Source of the DNA: Clostridiales bacterium
GTDB lineage: Bacteria; Bacillota; Clostridia; Oscillospirales; Acutalibacteraceae
Assembly (NCBI GenBank): GCA_012839345.1
Contig: DUNN01000022.1
Span: 62,001 to 126,000 of the forward strand
DNA: 64,000 nt
Direction: 5' to 3'
Positions 1-7,581 of this stretch are shown piece by piece. The notes beneath the pieces are model-generated. The model searched no databases. It was not told the DNA's origin and saw only the letters and a program-made list of their open reading frames with translations. Made by a program: the position numbers and the translations under genes. The number at the start of each line of letters is the position of its first letter. Positions within the stretch are counted from its first letter, which is position 1.

Positions 1-648
1 TCCGGACAAATCAGCAAGATTATCAAAACCATCGAAGACATTGCCTTCCAGACCAATATTCTCGCTTTGAACGCTGCGGTTGAAGCCGCACGTGCAGGTT
101 CCGCCGGCCGCGGCTTTGCGGTAGTTGCGGATGAAGTGCGCAACTTGGCCAGCAAGAGTGCTGAAGCGGCAAAGAATACTACGGCGTTGATTGGCAATTC
201 TATTAAAGCGGTACAGAATGGTACAAAAATTGCAACTCAGACGGCTGAGTCGCTCAATTCTATTATTGACGGTGCAAACCGGACTTGTGAACTGATTGCA
301 GAAATTGCTCAGGCTTCCAACGCCCAGGCTACTTCCATCAACGAAATTATGTCCGGCGTTGATCAGATTTCCGCGGTTGTCCAGACCAACTCTGCTACCA
401 GTGAGGAAACTGCGGCCACTAGTGAAGAGCTGAACGCGCAGGTTCAGTCGTTGAAGGAATCCCTGTCTTTCTTCCGTCTGAAAGGATCGGAACCGGCAGA
501 AAAGAGGGAAACCCCGGAAGCGAAGAAACCGGAATCCGCCGAAGCAATATGGATGTCGACGGAGGACTCCAAACCGGTGCAGGAATTTTCAACAGCACCC
601 GCTCAGGCGGCTGTGTTTGATGAGTCACAGGATTTAGTCAAGTATTAA
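1..648 (+). CDS. Methyl-accepting chemotaxis protein, C-terminal part
   Basis: This is the cytoplasmic signalling end of a chemoreceptor whose start lies before the window; about 215 residues are visible. The reading frame is open from base 1 and enters the highly conserved hairpin tip ([20 protein letters not shown]), which in this family contacts CheA and CheW. It continues into the returning helix with Gln/Glu-rich adaptation sites ([19 protein letters not shown]) and ends in an acidic, Pro/Ala-rich tail (DLVKY). The sensor domain, membrane segments and HAMP domain are not visible, so the ligand cannot be guessed. The signalling domain closely resembles that of the complete receptor at 16154-17971, which points to paralogues. 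A terminator follows immediately. Confidence 0.95.
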   Translation, partial: SGQISKIIKTIEDIAFQTNILALNAAVEAARAGSAGRGFAVVADEVRNLASKSAEAAKNTTALIGNSIKAVQNGTKIATQTAESLNSIIDGANRTCELIAEIAQASNAQATSINEIMSGVDQISAVVQTNSATSEETAATSEELNAQVQSLKESLSFFRLKGSEPAEKRETPEAKKPESAEAIWMSTEDSKPVQEFSTAPAQAAVFDESQDLVKY

Positions 649-680
649 ATCAGCTAACTCCTAAAATCTTTATACATCAC

Positions 681-727
681 AAACAGCCCGTGAATGAGCC
701 AAATCATTCGCGGGCTGTTTGTTTTTC
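681..727 (+). terminator. Rho-independent terminator of the chemoreceptor gene
   Basis: A hairpin with a 17-base stem (AAACAGCCCG... paired with CGGGCTGTTT) and a six-base loop, followed by a T-rich tail (GTTTTTCC). It sits 33 bases after the chemoreceptor stop codon and between that gene and the convergent comM gene, so it may serve both. Confidence 0.85.
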
Positions 728-747
728 CTATACTGTTTCCGCGTCGG

Positions 748-2280
748 TCAGCGTTCCTTCAGCCAGTATTTCCGGTCAAGACTGCGGTATTGTACTGCTT
801 CCGCAACGTGTCTAGACTGAATTTCCTCGCTGGCATCCAAATCGGCAATGGTGCGTGAAACCTTCAGAATCCGGTCATAAGCACGCGCGGAAAGCCCCAG
901 CTTTTCAAATGCCGACCGAAGAAGCGCTTTTCCTTCGTCGCTCAAACGGCAGGTGTCATGCAGAAGATCGCTTGTAATTCTGGCATTGCAGGTAACGGAG
1001 GTACCCCGGAACCGATTGTTTTGAATCTCCCGCGCGGCATTTACGCGCTTTTTGATTTCCGCGGAGCTCTCTGCTTTTTCTTCAGAAGCAATTTCATCAA
1101 ATTCAACCGGTGGCACTTCAATGTGAAGGTCCAGTCGGTCCAGCAGCGGGCCGGACACCTTTGCCAAATAGCGGGAAACCGCGGTGGCGGAGCAGGTACA
1201 GGGTTTGCTGGGGTGGCCGAAATACCCGCAGGGGCACGGATTCATAGCGGCGACCAGCATAATGGAACAAGGATACGAAATGGTGCCGCTGACACGCGAT
1301 ATGGTTACTTTCCCGTCTTCAATCGGCTGGCGCAGTACTTCCATTGCGGCGCGGGAAAATTCGGGCAGCTCATCCAAAAACAGAACCCCATTATGTGCAA
1401 GGGAAATCTCGCCCGGCTTGGGAATGCTTCCGCCCCCGGAAAGTCCTGCAGCGGAAACAGTGTGGTGAGGCGAGCGGAAAGGGCGGGTTTTAATCAGGGA
1501 CACCCCCTCCGGGATCGACCCTGCGATGGAGTGGATTTTGGTGGTTTGAATGGTTTCCTCAAACGTCATGTCAGGAAGAATGGACGGAAGGCGTTTGGCA
1601 AGCATGCTTTTTCCGGAACCAGGCGGGCCAATCAGAATCACGTTGTGTCCGCCGGCGGCGGCAATTTCAAGCGCACGCTTGGCCTCGTACTGGCCTCGTA
1701 CTTCCGAAAAGTCAGGGAGGGGAACGGCACTTTGCGGCGCGTTTTCATTGGGAACCGCAGGCTCGATTCTCTGGCGGCCCGTCAGATGGTTCAGCAGGGA
1801 AGGAAGGTTTCTGACCGGGTATACGCGGATTCCTTCCACTACGGCGCCCTCTGCGGCATTTGCAAAGGGAATAAACAGGTTTTGGAACCCTTCCTCCTTG
1901 GCTTTCATTGCCATGGGCAGAACCCCTTTTACGGGCCTTATTTCCCCGGTCAGGGAAAGTTCCCCAAGAAAGACACAGTCTTCCAATCCGGCATCCAACT
2001 GCCCGCTTGCTTTTAGCAGGGCGATGAGAAGCGGAAGGTCATAAATCGGCCCCTCCTTGCGTTTGTCCGCAGGAGCAAGGTTTACGGTGATTTTATGGAC
2101 CGGAAAATCAAACCCACAGTTTTTCATCGCGGAGCGCACTCGGTCGCGCGATTCTTTGACTGAGGCGTCCGGCAGGCCGACAATGTCGAAGGACGGCAGC
2201 CCGATAGAAATGTCTGTTTCCACCTCGACCACGAATGCATCCATTCCGTAAAGCCCCATGCTGAACAGGCGTGATACCAT
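748..2280 (-). CDS. comM: YifB/ComM-family Mg chelatase-like AAA+ ATPase
   Basis: Predicted 510-residue AAA+ ATPase. ComM in transformable bacteria is a hexameric helicase that drives branch migration of incoming DNA during recombination. The order is typical: an N-terminal Lon-protease-like (ChlI) domain up to about residue 165, a Mg-chelatase AAA domain with Walker A GPPGSGKS and Walker [10 protein letters not shown], a Cys motif ([11 protein letters not shown]...CTCS), and a C-terminal Mg_chelatase_C domain ending RSLDRKYW. The frame opens at a TTG at 2295, but that stretch carries the ribosome binding site (GGAGG) seven bases before the ATG at 2280, so 2280 is the start. It stands alone with its own promoter. 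A dprA gene at the other end of the window would fit a role in DNA uptake. Confidence 0.95.
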   Translation of the reverse strand: MVSRLFSMGLYGMDAFVVEVETDISIGLPSFDIVGLPDASVKESRDRVRSAMKNCGFDFPVHKITVNLAPADKRKEGPIYDLPLLIALLKASGQLDAGLEDCVFLGELSLTGEIRPVKGVLPMAMKAKEEGFQNLFIPFANAAEGAVVEGIRVYPVRNLPSLLNHLTGRQRIEPAVPNENAPQSAVPLPDFSEVRGQYEAKRALEIAAAGGHNVILIGPPGSGKSMLAKRLPSILPDMTFEETIQTTKIHSIAGSIPEGVSLIKTRPFRSPHHTVSAAGLSGGGSIPKPGEISLAHNGVLFLDELPEFSRAAMEVLRQPIEDGKVTISRVSGTISYPCSIMLVAAMNPCPCGYFGHPSKPCTCSATAVSRYLAKVSGPLLDRLDLHIEVPPVEFDEIASEEKAESSAEIKKRVNAAREIQNNRFRGTSVTCNARITSDLLHDTCRLSDEGKALLRSAFEKLGLSARAYDRILKVSRTIADLDASEEIQSRHVAEAVQYRSLDRKYWLKER

Positions 2281-2310
2281 GACAAATTCCTCCAAAATTT
2301 ACATATTTTC

Positions 2311-2339
2311 ATTATATCTCAACATTTTCTGCGAATCAA
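2311..2339 (-). promoter_or_regulatory. Sigma-A promoter for comM
   Basis: Reading leftward, TTGATT (2339-2334), a 17-base spacer and TATAAT (2316-2311) are followed by the comM ribosome binding site about 20 bases downstream. Both hexamers and the spacing fit the housekeeping consensus closely. Confidence 0.8.
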
Positions 2340-2627
2340 GAAAAAAGAAAGCTCCCTTGATTTTCATCGGAACCATCTAAAGCCATTCCGACTTTATTTT
2401 TCAGCGGATCGGCAGAACCATCAACTTTACTGCTGCATATACTGGAGGAAAGGAAAATGAATTTCCCATTTTTATTGCTTATATAAGAAAATATGGGATA
2501 GGTGTCGAATTCCTTTAGAAATCGAAGAAGAAAAAGTAATACTTGAAAATATAACCATACATTTTTCTTTTTTTCATATAAATTAACCAAATAAAACAAA
2601 TATTCATGTGTTTTAGAAAAATATTTG
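2340..2627. other. AT-rich intergenic stretch without a supported gene
   Basis: Between the divergent comM and sigma-factor promoters lie about 290 AT-rich bases. A leftward frame of 87 codons runs through it, but it lacks a ribosome binding site, starts at TTG, has low-complexity content and runs into the comM promoter, so I do not call it. No repeats or hairpins stand out. Confidence 0.6.
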
Positions 2628-2656
2628 TTGACTTAATCGAAGAAATGAGTTATGAT
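2628..2656 (+). promoter_or_regulatory. Sigma-A promoter for the SigH-type sigma factor
   Basis: TTGACT (2628-2633), a 17-base spacer and TATGAT (2651-2656) make a near-consensus promoter. It lies inside the N-terminal end of the longest open frame, which shows that the long frame (from 2606) is not the true coding start. Confidence 0.8.
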
Positions 2657-2695
2657 ATGCCTGTGATTTTGATTAATGTCCATGAGGTGTTTGGC

Positions 2696-3292
2696 TTGGC
2701 TGACGTGACTTGCTATGAACAAATGGCCGAATTAACCGACAGCCAATTGTCTGCCAGAATTGCAGACGGCGACCCAAACGCTTTTTCTGAACTTACCGCC
2801 CGCTATCTTACACAGATTAAGGCCAGAGCCGCCCGCCTTCGCAGTACTATGCTGGAGATGGACGACCTTTGCCAGGAGGGCCTGATGGGGCTGTTAAGCG
2901 CGGCCCGTACTTATGATGCATCCGGCGGAGCTAGTTTTAAAACCTATGCGGGTGTTTGTATAGGGAATCGAATGATTATGGCCTGCCGCTCGGCGGCTGG
3001 GCGAAAAAATTCCCCATTAAAAAACTTTGTTTCACTGAGCGAACAGAAAATGGATCTTGATATGCCTGATACCAGATCGAATCCCGAATCGATGCTGATT
3101 GATCAGGAAAATGTAGAGCAGCTGCGCAAGCACATGAAGAACATGCTGACTCAGTTGGAGCAGCAGGTGCTGATGCTTTATTTGGGCGGCAGCAGTTATG
3201 GGCAGATTGCAGCTCAGCTTGGCATCACACCAAAGGTGGTTGACAATGCTCTGCAACGCGCTCGTGTTAAGCTGAAAAAACTTTTTGAATAA
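2696..3292 (+). CDS. sigH: SigH-type sigma-70 family RNA polymerase sigma factor
   Basis: About 198 residues. Region 2 is clear (DPNAFSELTARYL, then MDDLCQEGLMGLLSAARTYD with the core-binding and -10 recognition helices), and region 4 carries a helix-turn-helix (SYGQIAAQLGITPKVVDNAL) ending in QRARVKLKKLFE. The DNALQR...KL ending is typical of SigH, the sigma factor that starts sporulation and post-exponential expression in Firmicutes. Start choice: a promoter with its -10 at 2651-2656 removes the upstream start codons. The best site is TTG 2696, six bases after GAGGTG (2684-2689); GTG 2705 and ATG 2723 are alternatives. SigH rather than another small group sigma is inferred from length and region 4. 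Confidence 0.8.
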   Translation: MADVTCYEQMAELTDSQLSARIADGDPNAFSELTARYLTQIKARAARLRSTMLEMDDLCQEGLMGLLSAARTYDASGGASFKTYAGVCIGNRMIMACRSAAGRKNSPLKNFVSLSEQKMDLDMPDTRSNPESMLIDQENVEQLRKHMKNMLTQLEQQVLMLYLGGSSYGQIAAQLGITPKVVDNALQRARVKLKKLFE

Positions 3293-3303
3293 ATTTTTTA
3301 ATA

Positions 3304-3367
3304 TGCCCTGGTAGCTTAAGTAGAGCGTTGGTAATCAAAGGCGTCGGTGCGAATCCGTCTATGGGCA
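3304..3367 (+). ncRNA. Degenerate tRNA-like element without an anticodon loop
   Basis: A 64-base stretch between the sigma-factor gene and the zinc-ribbon gene reads like a shrunken tRNA. The ends pair (TGCCC with GGGCA). A D-arm-like segment follows (GGTAGCTTAAGTAGAGC), lacking the GG of the D loop. Next comes a short TTGG/TCAA stem with only TAA between, in place of a full anticodon arm. The T-arm-like segment is GTCGG-TGCGAAT-CCGTC with one mismatch and G at the usually invariant T55 position. It cannot be a normal tRNA. It may be a tRNA pseudogene, since several clostridia carry tRNA genes near sigH, or a tRNA-like RNA with another role. Confidence 0.5.
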
Positions 3368-3398
3368 AATATCTTTAATCCAAAGCGAGGTAAAACAA

Positions 3399-3674
3399 AT
3401 GTACGAAGACAAGACTCTCATCTGCAAGGAATGTGGCAGTGAATTTGTATTCACAGCCGGCGAACAGGAATTCTATGCTTCCAAGGGTTTCGTAAACGAA
3501 CCCCAGAGATGCAAGGCCTGCCGCGATGCACGCAAGAATGCCGCTAAGCCGGAGCGCGAGATGTTTACCGCAATCTGCGCTAACTGCGGAAAAGAAGCCA
3601 AGGTCCCCTTTAAGCCGCGTGAAGACCGTCCTGTATATTGCAGCGAGTGCTTTGCAAAGATGAGGGAAGAATAA
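3399..3674 (+). CDS. Small double zinc-ribbon protein (zf_Tbcl type)
   Basis: A 91-residue protein with two Cys4 zinc ribbons. The first spans residues 9-42 (CKEC...CKAC, with the signature EFVFTAGEQEFYASKG), the second about residues 60-86 (CANC...CSEC). The first matches the zf_Tbcl/probable zinc-ribbon family found widely in Firmicutes; the second resembles CxxC-CxxC small ribbons. Function is unknown; nucleic-acid binding is plausible but not shown. The ATG at 3399 follows GAGG at a good distance. A terminator lies 30 bases after the stop, so it is a single-gene unit, or is read from the region containing the tRNA-like element. Confidence 0.85.
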   Translation: MYEDKTLICKECGSEFVFTAGEQEFYASKGFVNEPQRCKACRDARKNAAKPEREMFTAICANCGKEAKVPFKPREDRPVYCSECFAKMREE

Positions 3675-3703
3675 GTTTTAGTATAGATCTTATTCACGAC
3701 CAG

Positions 3704-3733
3704 AACGCCCCGGCTCTGCCGGGGCGTTTTATC
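3704..3733 (+). terminator. Terminator of the zinc-ribbon gene
   Basis: Stem AACGCCCCGGC / GCCGGGGCGTT with a three-base loop, then TTTAT. Confidence 0.9.
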
Positions 3734-3751
3734 ATGTCCGGAAAAAAAGTA

Positions 3752-3780
3752 TTGCAAAGCGTACAAGCGGGTATTATAAT
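3752..3780 (+). promoter_or_regulatory. Sigma-A promoter for the DUF1858 gene
   Basis: TTGCAA (3752-3757), a 17-base spacer and a perfect TATAAT (3775-3780), about 50 bases before the ATG of the DUF1858 gene. Confidence 0.85.
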
Positions 3781-3829
3781 AGAAACTGTTCTAAACTACT
3801 TCCATTTATGTGTAACGGAGGATTTTATC

Positions 3830-4042
3830 ATGGCTGCAACAGTAATCACAAAAGATATGCTGATTGGCGATATTCTTGATTTGGACCGTACCACCGCACC
3901 GTTTTTCATGGAAATGGGCATGCATTGCCTGGGTTGCCCCGCTTCCCGCGGCGAATCCCTTGAGCAGGCCTGCATGGTGCATGGGGTCGATGTAAACGAA
4001 ATGGTTGAGAAACTGAATGAGCATGTGACTTCAAAAGCATAA
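3830..4042 (+). CDS. DUF1858 domain-containing small protein
   Basis: A 70-residue protein. It is a complete DUF1858 domain: an N-terminal segment starting ITKDMLIGDIL, a helix with APFFMEMGMHCLGCPAS, and a C-terminal helix ending EMVEKLNE. The paired cysteines in CLGCP are the family hallmark. The domain occurs alone or joined to hybrid-cluster or ScdA-like proteins and is thought to handle redox or a metal; this is family knowledge, not shown here. The frame is open upstream to 3638, but the promoter at 3752-3780 and GGAGG before ATG 3830 fix the start. Confidence 0.9.
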   Translation: MAATVITKDMLIGDILDLDRTTAPFFMEMGMHCLGCPASRGESLEQACMVHGVDVNEMVEKLNEHVTSKA

Positions 4043-4076
4043 CTTGTTTTTGTTGCCGTACACCAGAATGATAACG

Positions 4077-4149
4077 CCGCCCGGCAAGCAATTGTCGGGC
4101 GGTTGTTAAGTATAAGGGCATATGTATTAAATTACCGCTTGCCGGGCGG
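4077..4149 (+). other. Competing hairpins after the DUF1858 gene
   Basis: The 13 bases at 4077-4089 (CCGCCCGGCAAGC) can pair with 4093-4102 to form a compact 10-base-pair hairpin that resembles a weak terminator (tail TTGTT). They can instead pair perfectly over all 13 bases with 4137-4149. The two folds exclude each other. The remaining bases to the trmK start at 4301 hold no promoter or gene that I can support. Confidence 0.5.
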
Positions 4150-4300
4150 ATGCACACTGTCGGCGACGATGACCCTGGGGCTCGAGCAATTTGTCTTGGA
4201 GGCCATTTCTCGTTTTTCCGGTTCTGGTGCGGGTGGAAGCCATTCTGGAAAGTACAAGAGTGCAGATTTGATTGATTAAAGAAACTGTGGGGTGTAATAA

Positions 4301-5005
4301 TTGAGTTCTCATCCCTTGTTCCAACTTGGGGAAAGACTCCGGCTTTGCGCTTCCATGGTTCGCCCCGGGTGCGCGTTGGCGGATATTGGCACGGATCATG
4401 CTTATCTTCCGATTTGGCTGGCTAAACAGGGAATGATTTCCCGGGCGATTGCGGCGGATGTGCGGCCAGGCCCGCTGGAGAGAGCGCAGCAGAACATTGA
4501 GCGGTATCAGGTTCAGCATCTGGTTTCCGCACGGCTTTCTGACGGACTGGATGCTTTCCAGCCTTCGGAAGCAGAGGATATTGTCATCGCCGGAATGGGC
4601 GGTGAAACCATGGTTCAAATTCTTTCCCGCGCGCCATGGCTGAAAAATGCGGAAAAGCATTTGATTCTGCAGCCCATGACAACGGTTTCCACGTTACGCC
4701 ACTATCTAGCCGTTCAAGGCTTCACTGTTTTGCGGGAGCAGGCGGTGCAGGACGAGGGGCGTGTATATTCTGCGTTTCTGACTGTTTATCGCCCTGATTT
4801 AGCACAGGAGGATGCGCTTTACCTCCAGATTGGCAAGCTGAAAGCGGACACGCCGGATAACCGTCTTTACATTCGAAAGCGAATTGAGCAGCTGCAAAAG
4901 AAGGCGAGCGGGTTGGCTCGTTCCGGGAAACAGGCTGAAGCCGAACCGCTGCTCCGGTTGATTGAACAGTTGTACTCCATGCTGGAAAAGGATGTTGCGA
5001 ATTGA
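4301..5005 (+). CDS. trmK: tRNA (adenine(22)-N1)-methyltransferase TrmK
   Basis: A 234-residue class I methyltransferase that uses S-adenosylmethionine to methylate N1 of adenine 22 in the tRNA D loop. The SAM-binding motif is clear near the N-terminus (LADIGTDHAYLPIWL), followed by the catalytic-region motif DIVIAGMGGETM typical of the TrmK/YqfN family, and a helical C-terminal part rich in Lys/Arg for tRNA binding. Length matches the family. The start is TTG 4301, seven bases after GTGGGGTG; no ATG fits. Its stop overlaps the start of the next gene (ATTGA), the usual trmK-nif3 pairing in Firmicutes. Confidence 0.92.
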   Translation: MSSHPLFQLGERLRLCASMVRPGCALADIGTDHAYLPIWLAKQGMISRAIAADVRPGPLERAQQNIERYQVQHLVSARLSDGLDAFQPSEAEDIVIAGMGGETMVQILSRAPWLKNAEKHLILQPMTTVSTLRHYLAVQGFTVLREQAVQDEGRVYSAFLTVYRPDLAQEDALYLQIGKLKADTPDNRLYIRKRIEQLQKKASGLARSGKQAEAEPLLRLIEQLYSMLEKDVAN

Positions 5006-5775
5006 CGACCATCGGTGAAATTTATCATTATATTGACGGCTTTGCGCCGTTTCATACCCAGATGGGGTTTGACAACGCCGGCCTTCTGGCAGGCAGCCCG
5101 AAGGACGCGGTGAATACCGTTCTTTTGGCGCTGGATATTACCCCCGCTGTGGTTCGGGAAGCCGCTGCGCGCGGGGCCGAGCTGGTCATCAGCCATCATC
5201 CGGTAATTTTCAATCCCCTAAAGCGGCTGGAGCCGGAAACCGCACCTTACCTTCTGGCGAAACATGGTGTCGCGGCCATCTGCGCGCACACCAATCTGGA
5301 CATGGCTGCGCAGGGCGGGGTAAACGCCTGCTTGGCACAAAAGCTTGGGCTGAAGGATATTCGTACGCTGCATCAGGATGAAGCGTCCGGCTTGCCGGAT
5401 GCGCTGATGGGGGATTTGGAAACTCCGCTTGCACCGCGTGCTTTTGCGCAGTATGTGCGCGATGCGCTTGGCTGCGATGGCGTCCGCTACACGGACGGCG
5501 GCCGCGAAATCACCCGGGTAGGGCTTTGCAGCGGCGGCGGGGAAGATTGGTTTTATTATGCTGCGCAGGCGGATTGCCAGGCTTTTGTTACAGGGGAAAG
5601 CAAGCACCACATTTTGCTGGACGCCGAAAACGCCCATGTAACTCTGGTGAATGCGGGGCACTATTATACGGAATGCGTGGTTCTGGAGCCGTTAAAAACC
5701 CGGCTTTCGGAGCAGTTCCCGGCAATCCGATTCGTTTTGTCGCAGAAAATGCACAGCCCCGCAAAATTTATTTAG
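5002..5775 (+). CDS. Nif3-like dinuclear metal centre protein (YqfO family)
   Basis: A 257-residue member of the NIF3/YqfO family, which forms hexameric toroids with a two-metal site. Metal ligands are visible in SHHPVIF near residue 72, HTNLDMA, and a C-terminal TGESKHH. This is the short form, lacking the inserted PII/CutA-like domain of Bacillus YqfO (about 370 residues). The biochemical role is unsettled; GTP cyclohydrolase-like activity has been proposed for some members. It starts at TTG 5002, overlapping the trmK stop, with AAAGGA eight bases upstream, so the two are translationally coupled. Confidence 0.9.
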   Translation: MTTIGEIYHYIDGFAPFHTQMGFDNAGLLAGSPKDAVNTVLLALDITPAVVREAAARGAELVISHHPVIFNPLKRLEPETAPYLLAKHGVAAICAHTNLDMAAQGGVNACLAQKLGLKDIRTLHQDEASGLPDALMGDLETPLAPRAFAQYVRDALGCDGVRYTDGGREITRVGLCSGGGEDWFYYAAQADCQAFVTGESKHHILLDAENAHVTLVNAGHYYTECVVLEPLKTRLSEQFPAIRFVLSQKMHSPAKFI

Positions 5776-5798
5776 CGAAAGCCTCAGGAGGTAGCCGG

Positions 5799-7562
5799 AT
5801 GGCTCTTGACGGAGCGTTTTTAAGACATATTAAAAAAGAATTGGAAGAACGCGCCATCGGCGCGAAAGTTGATAAAATATATCAGCCAAACCGGGAAGAA
5901 ATGGTGCTGCTGCTGCGCACCCGCAGCGAAAATTTCAAGCTGCTGATGTCTGCGCGCGCCAACAGCGCCCGGATTCATTTTACCCGGTTTGTGCCCGAAA
6001 ATCCTAAAGTGCCGCCCATGCTCTGCATGCTGCTGCGCAAGCGCCTATCCGGCGCGCGCCTGGCGGCCGTTCACCAGCCAGGTTTGGAACGAATGCTGTC
6101 CCTTGAATTTGACGCGGTCAACGAATTGGGCGATGAAATCCGTCTGACGCTGGTCATCGAAATCATGGGCCGTTACAGCAATATCATCTTTGTAGATGAA
6201 AACGGGAAAATCATTGACGCGCTCAAACGCGTAGATGCGGAAATGTCTTCCGAACGGCTGGTGCTGCCCGGGCTGACGTACCGCCTGCCGCCGGCGCAGG
6301 ACAAGCTATGCCTGTTGGAACATTCGGTGGAGGAGGTTTTGGCGCGCCTTCACAGTATCCCTTCGGACATGGAGCTTTCTAAGGCGCTGCTGAATACCCT
6401 GCAGGGCGTTTCTCCGGTCGTGTGTCGGGAACTGCAGCATTTAACCGGGCACGGCGCAGAACTGACCGTTCATACCATGAGCGAGACTCAGGTGGAACGG
6501 CTGTCTTTTTTCTTGAATCGATTGAAACAGACGGTTCAGAACGCAGACGGCCAACCGTATATGGCGACGGATCCCCGTAATAAGCCGATTGATTTTTCTT
6601 TTTTGAATATTGAGCAGTATGGCCGCACGGCAGTTGTAACCCATTTTGAAAGTTTTTCTGAGCTGCTGGACGCATTTTATTCGGAACGGGATAAAATTGA
6701 GAGGATGCGTGCCCGTTCGCAGGATTTGCTTCATATTTTAACGACGGTTTCTGACCGTTTAAGCCGTAAAATCAATATTCAGCGTGCGGAACTGGAGCAC
6801 TGTGCGGAACGTGATACCATGCGGATGTACGGCGATTTAATAAACGCCAATCTTTACCGCATCGAGAAGGGGCTTTCTCATGTGGAATTGGAGAATTTTT
6901 ATGAGGATTCGCAGCCGCTTGTAAAAATAAAATTGGACCCAGTGCTTACCCCGGCGCAAAATGCTCAAAAATATTACAAAGCCTACCATAAAGCGCGCAC
7001 GGCGGAAGAAATGCTGAACGTTCAAATTTCGCAGGCGCAGCAGGAACTGGATTATCTGGAATCGGTATTTGACGAGCTTAGCCGTGCCGCAACGGAGCAG
7101 GATCTTATGGAAATCCGCGCCGAGTTGACGGAGCAGGGCTATATTCGCGCGCAAAAGGATAAAAGGAAACAGCCGAACAGCCAGAAGCCTATGGAGTTCC
7201 GTTCTTCCGACGGGTTCCGGATTCTGGTGGGGCGCAATAACCGGCAGAATGACCGCCTGACCCTGAAAGACGCCAGAAATCAGGATGTTTGGTTCCACAC
7301 CAAGACAATCCCAGGTTCCCATACCATTCTGGTGACGGATGGCCGCACGCCAACCGAAACCGCCATGACCGAGGCGGCAATGTTGGCCGCATTTTACAGC
7401 CGCGGAAAGGATTCCTCTCAGGTTCCGGTGGATTACACACAGGTGCGTAACGTCAGCAAGCCGCAGGGAGCCAAACCCGGCATGGTGATTTATGTGAATT
7501 ACAAAACGATTTATGTTACTCCGGATCGCGCTCTCGCGGAGCGTTTGAAGGTTACGAACTAG
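5799..7562 (+). CDS. rqcH: NFACT family protein RqcH
   Basis: A 587-residue NFACT protein. RqcH binds stalled large ribosomal subunits and recruits tRNA-Ala to add C-terminal alanine tails in bacterial ribosome quality control; older names are FbpA or fibronectin-binding protein. The order is typical: NFACT-N with VIEIMGRYSNIIFVDENG near residue 125, a long charged coiled-coil middle (about residues 270-450), and a C-terminal NFACT-R (DUF814) domain starting FRSSDGFRILVGRNNRQND with DVWFHTKTIPGSH. The frame is open from 5526, but AGGAGG before ATG 5799 and the start of homology set the start. It lies 23 bases after the Nif3-like gene, probably in one operon. Confidence 0.93.
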   Translation: MALDGAFLRHIKKELEERAIGAKVDKIYQPNREEMVLLLRTRSENFKLLMSARANSARIHFTRFVPENPKVPPMLCMLLRKRLSGARLAAVHQPGLERMLSLEFDAVNELGDEIRLTLVIEIMGRYSNIIFVDENGKIIDALKRVDAEMSSERLVLPGLTYRLPPAQDKLCLLEHSVEEVLARLHSIPSDMELSKALLNTLQGVSPVVCRELQHLTGHGAELTVHTMSETQVERLSFFLNRLKQTVQNADGQPYMATDPRNKPIDFSFLNIEQYGRTAVVTHFESFSELLDAFYSERDKIERMRARSQDLLHILTTVSDRLSRKINIQRAELEHCAERDTMRMYGDLINANLYRIEKGLSHVELENFYEDSQPLVKIKLDPVLTPAQNAQKYYKAYHKARTAEEMLNVQISQAQQELDYLESVFDELSRAATEQDLMEIRAELTEQGYIRAQKDKRKQPNSQKPMEFRSSDGFRILVGRNNRQNDRLTLKDARNQDVWFHTKTIPGSHTILVTDGRTPTETAMTEAAMLAAFYSRGKDSSQVPVDYTQVRNVSKPQGAKPGMVIYVNYKTIYVTPDRALAERLKVTN

Positions 7563-7581
7563 TTGGATTGGAAGTGAGTCC

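Noticed and set aside
2336-2599. Leftward 87-codon frame upstream of comM
   Set aside because: No ribosome site, AT-driven composition, TTG start, and its end runs into the comM promoter; no family resemblance.
4150-4279. Short open frame between the DUF1858 gene and trmK (about 36 codons from an internal ATG)
   Set aside because: No ribosome site or recognisable family; too short to support without conservation data.
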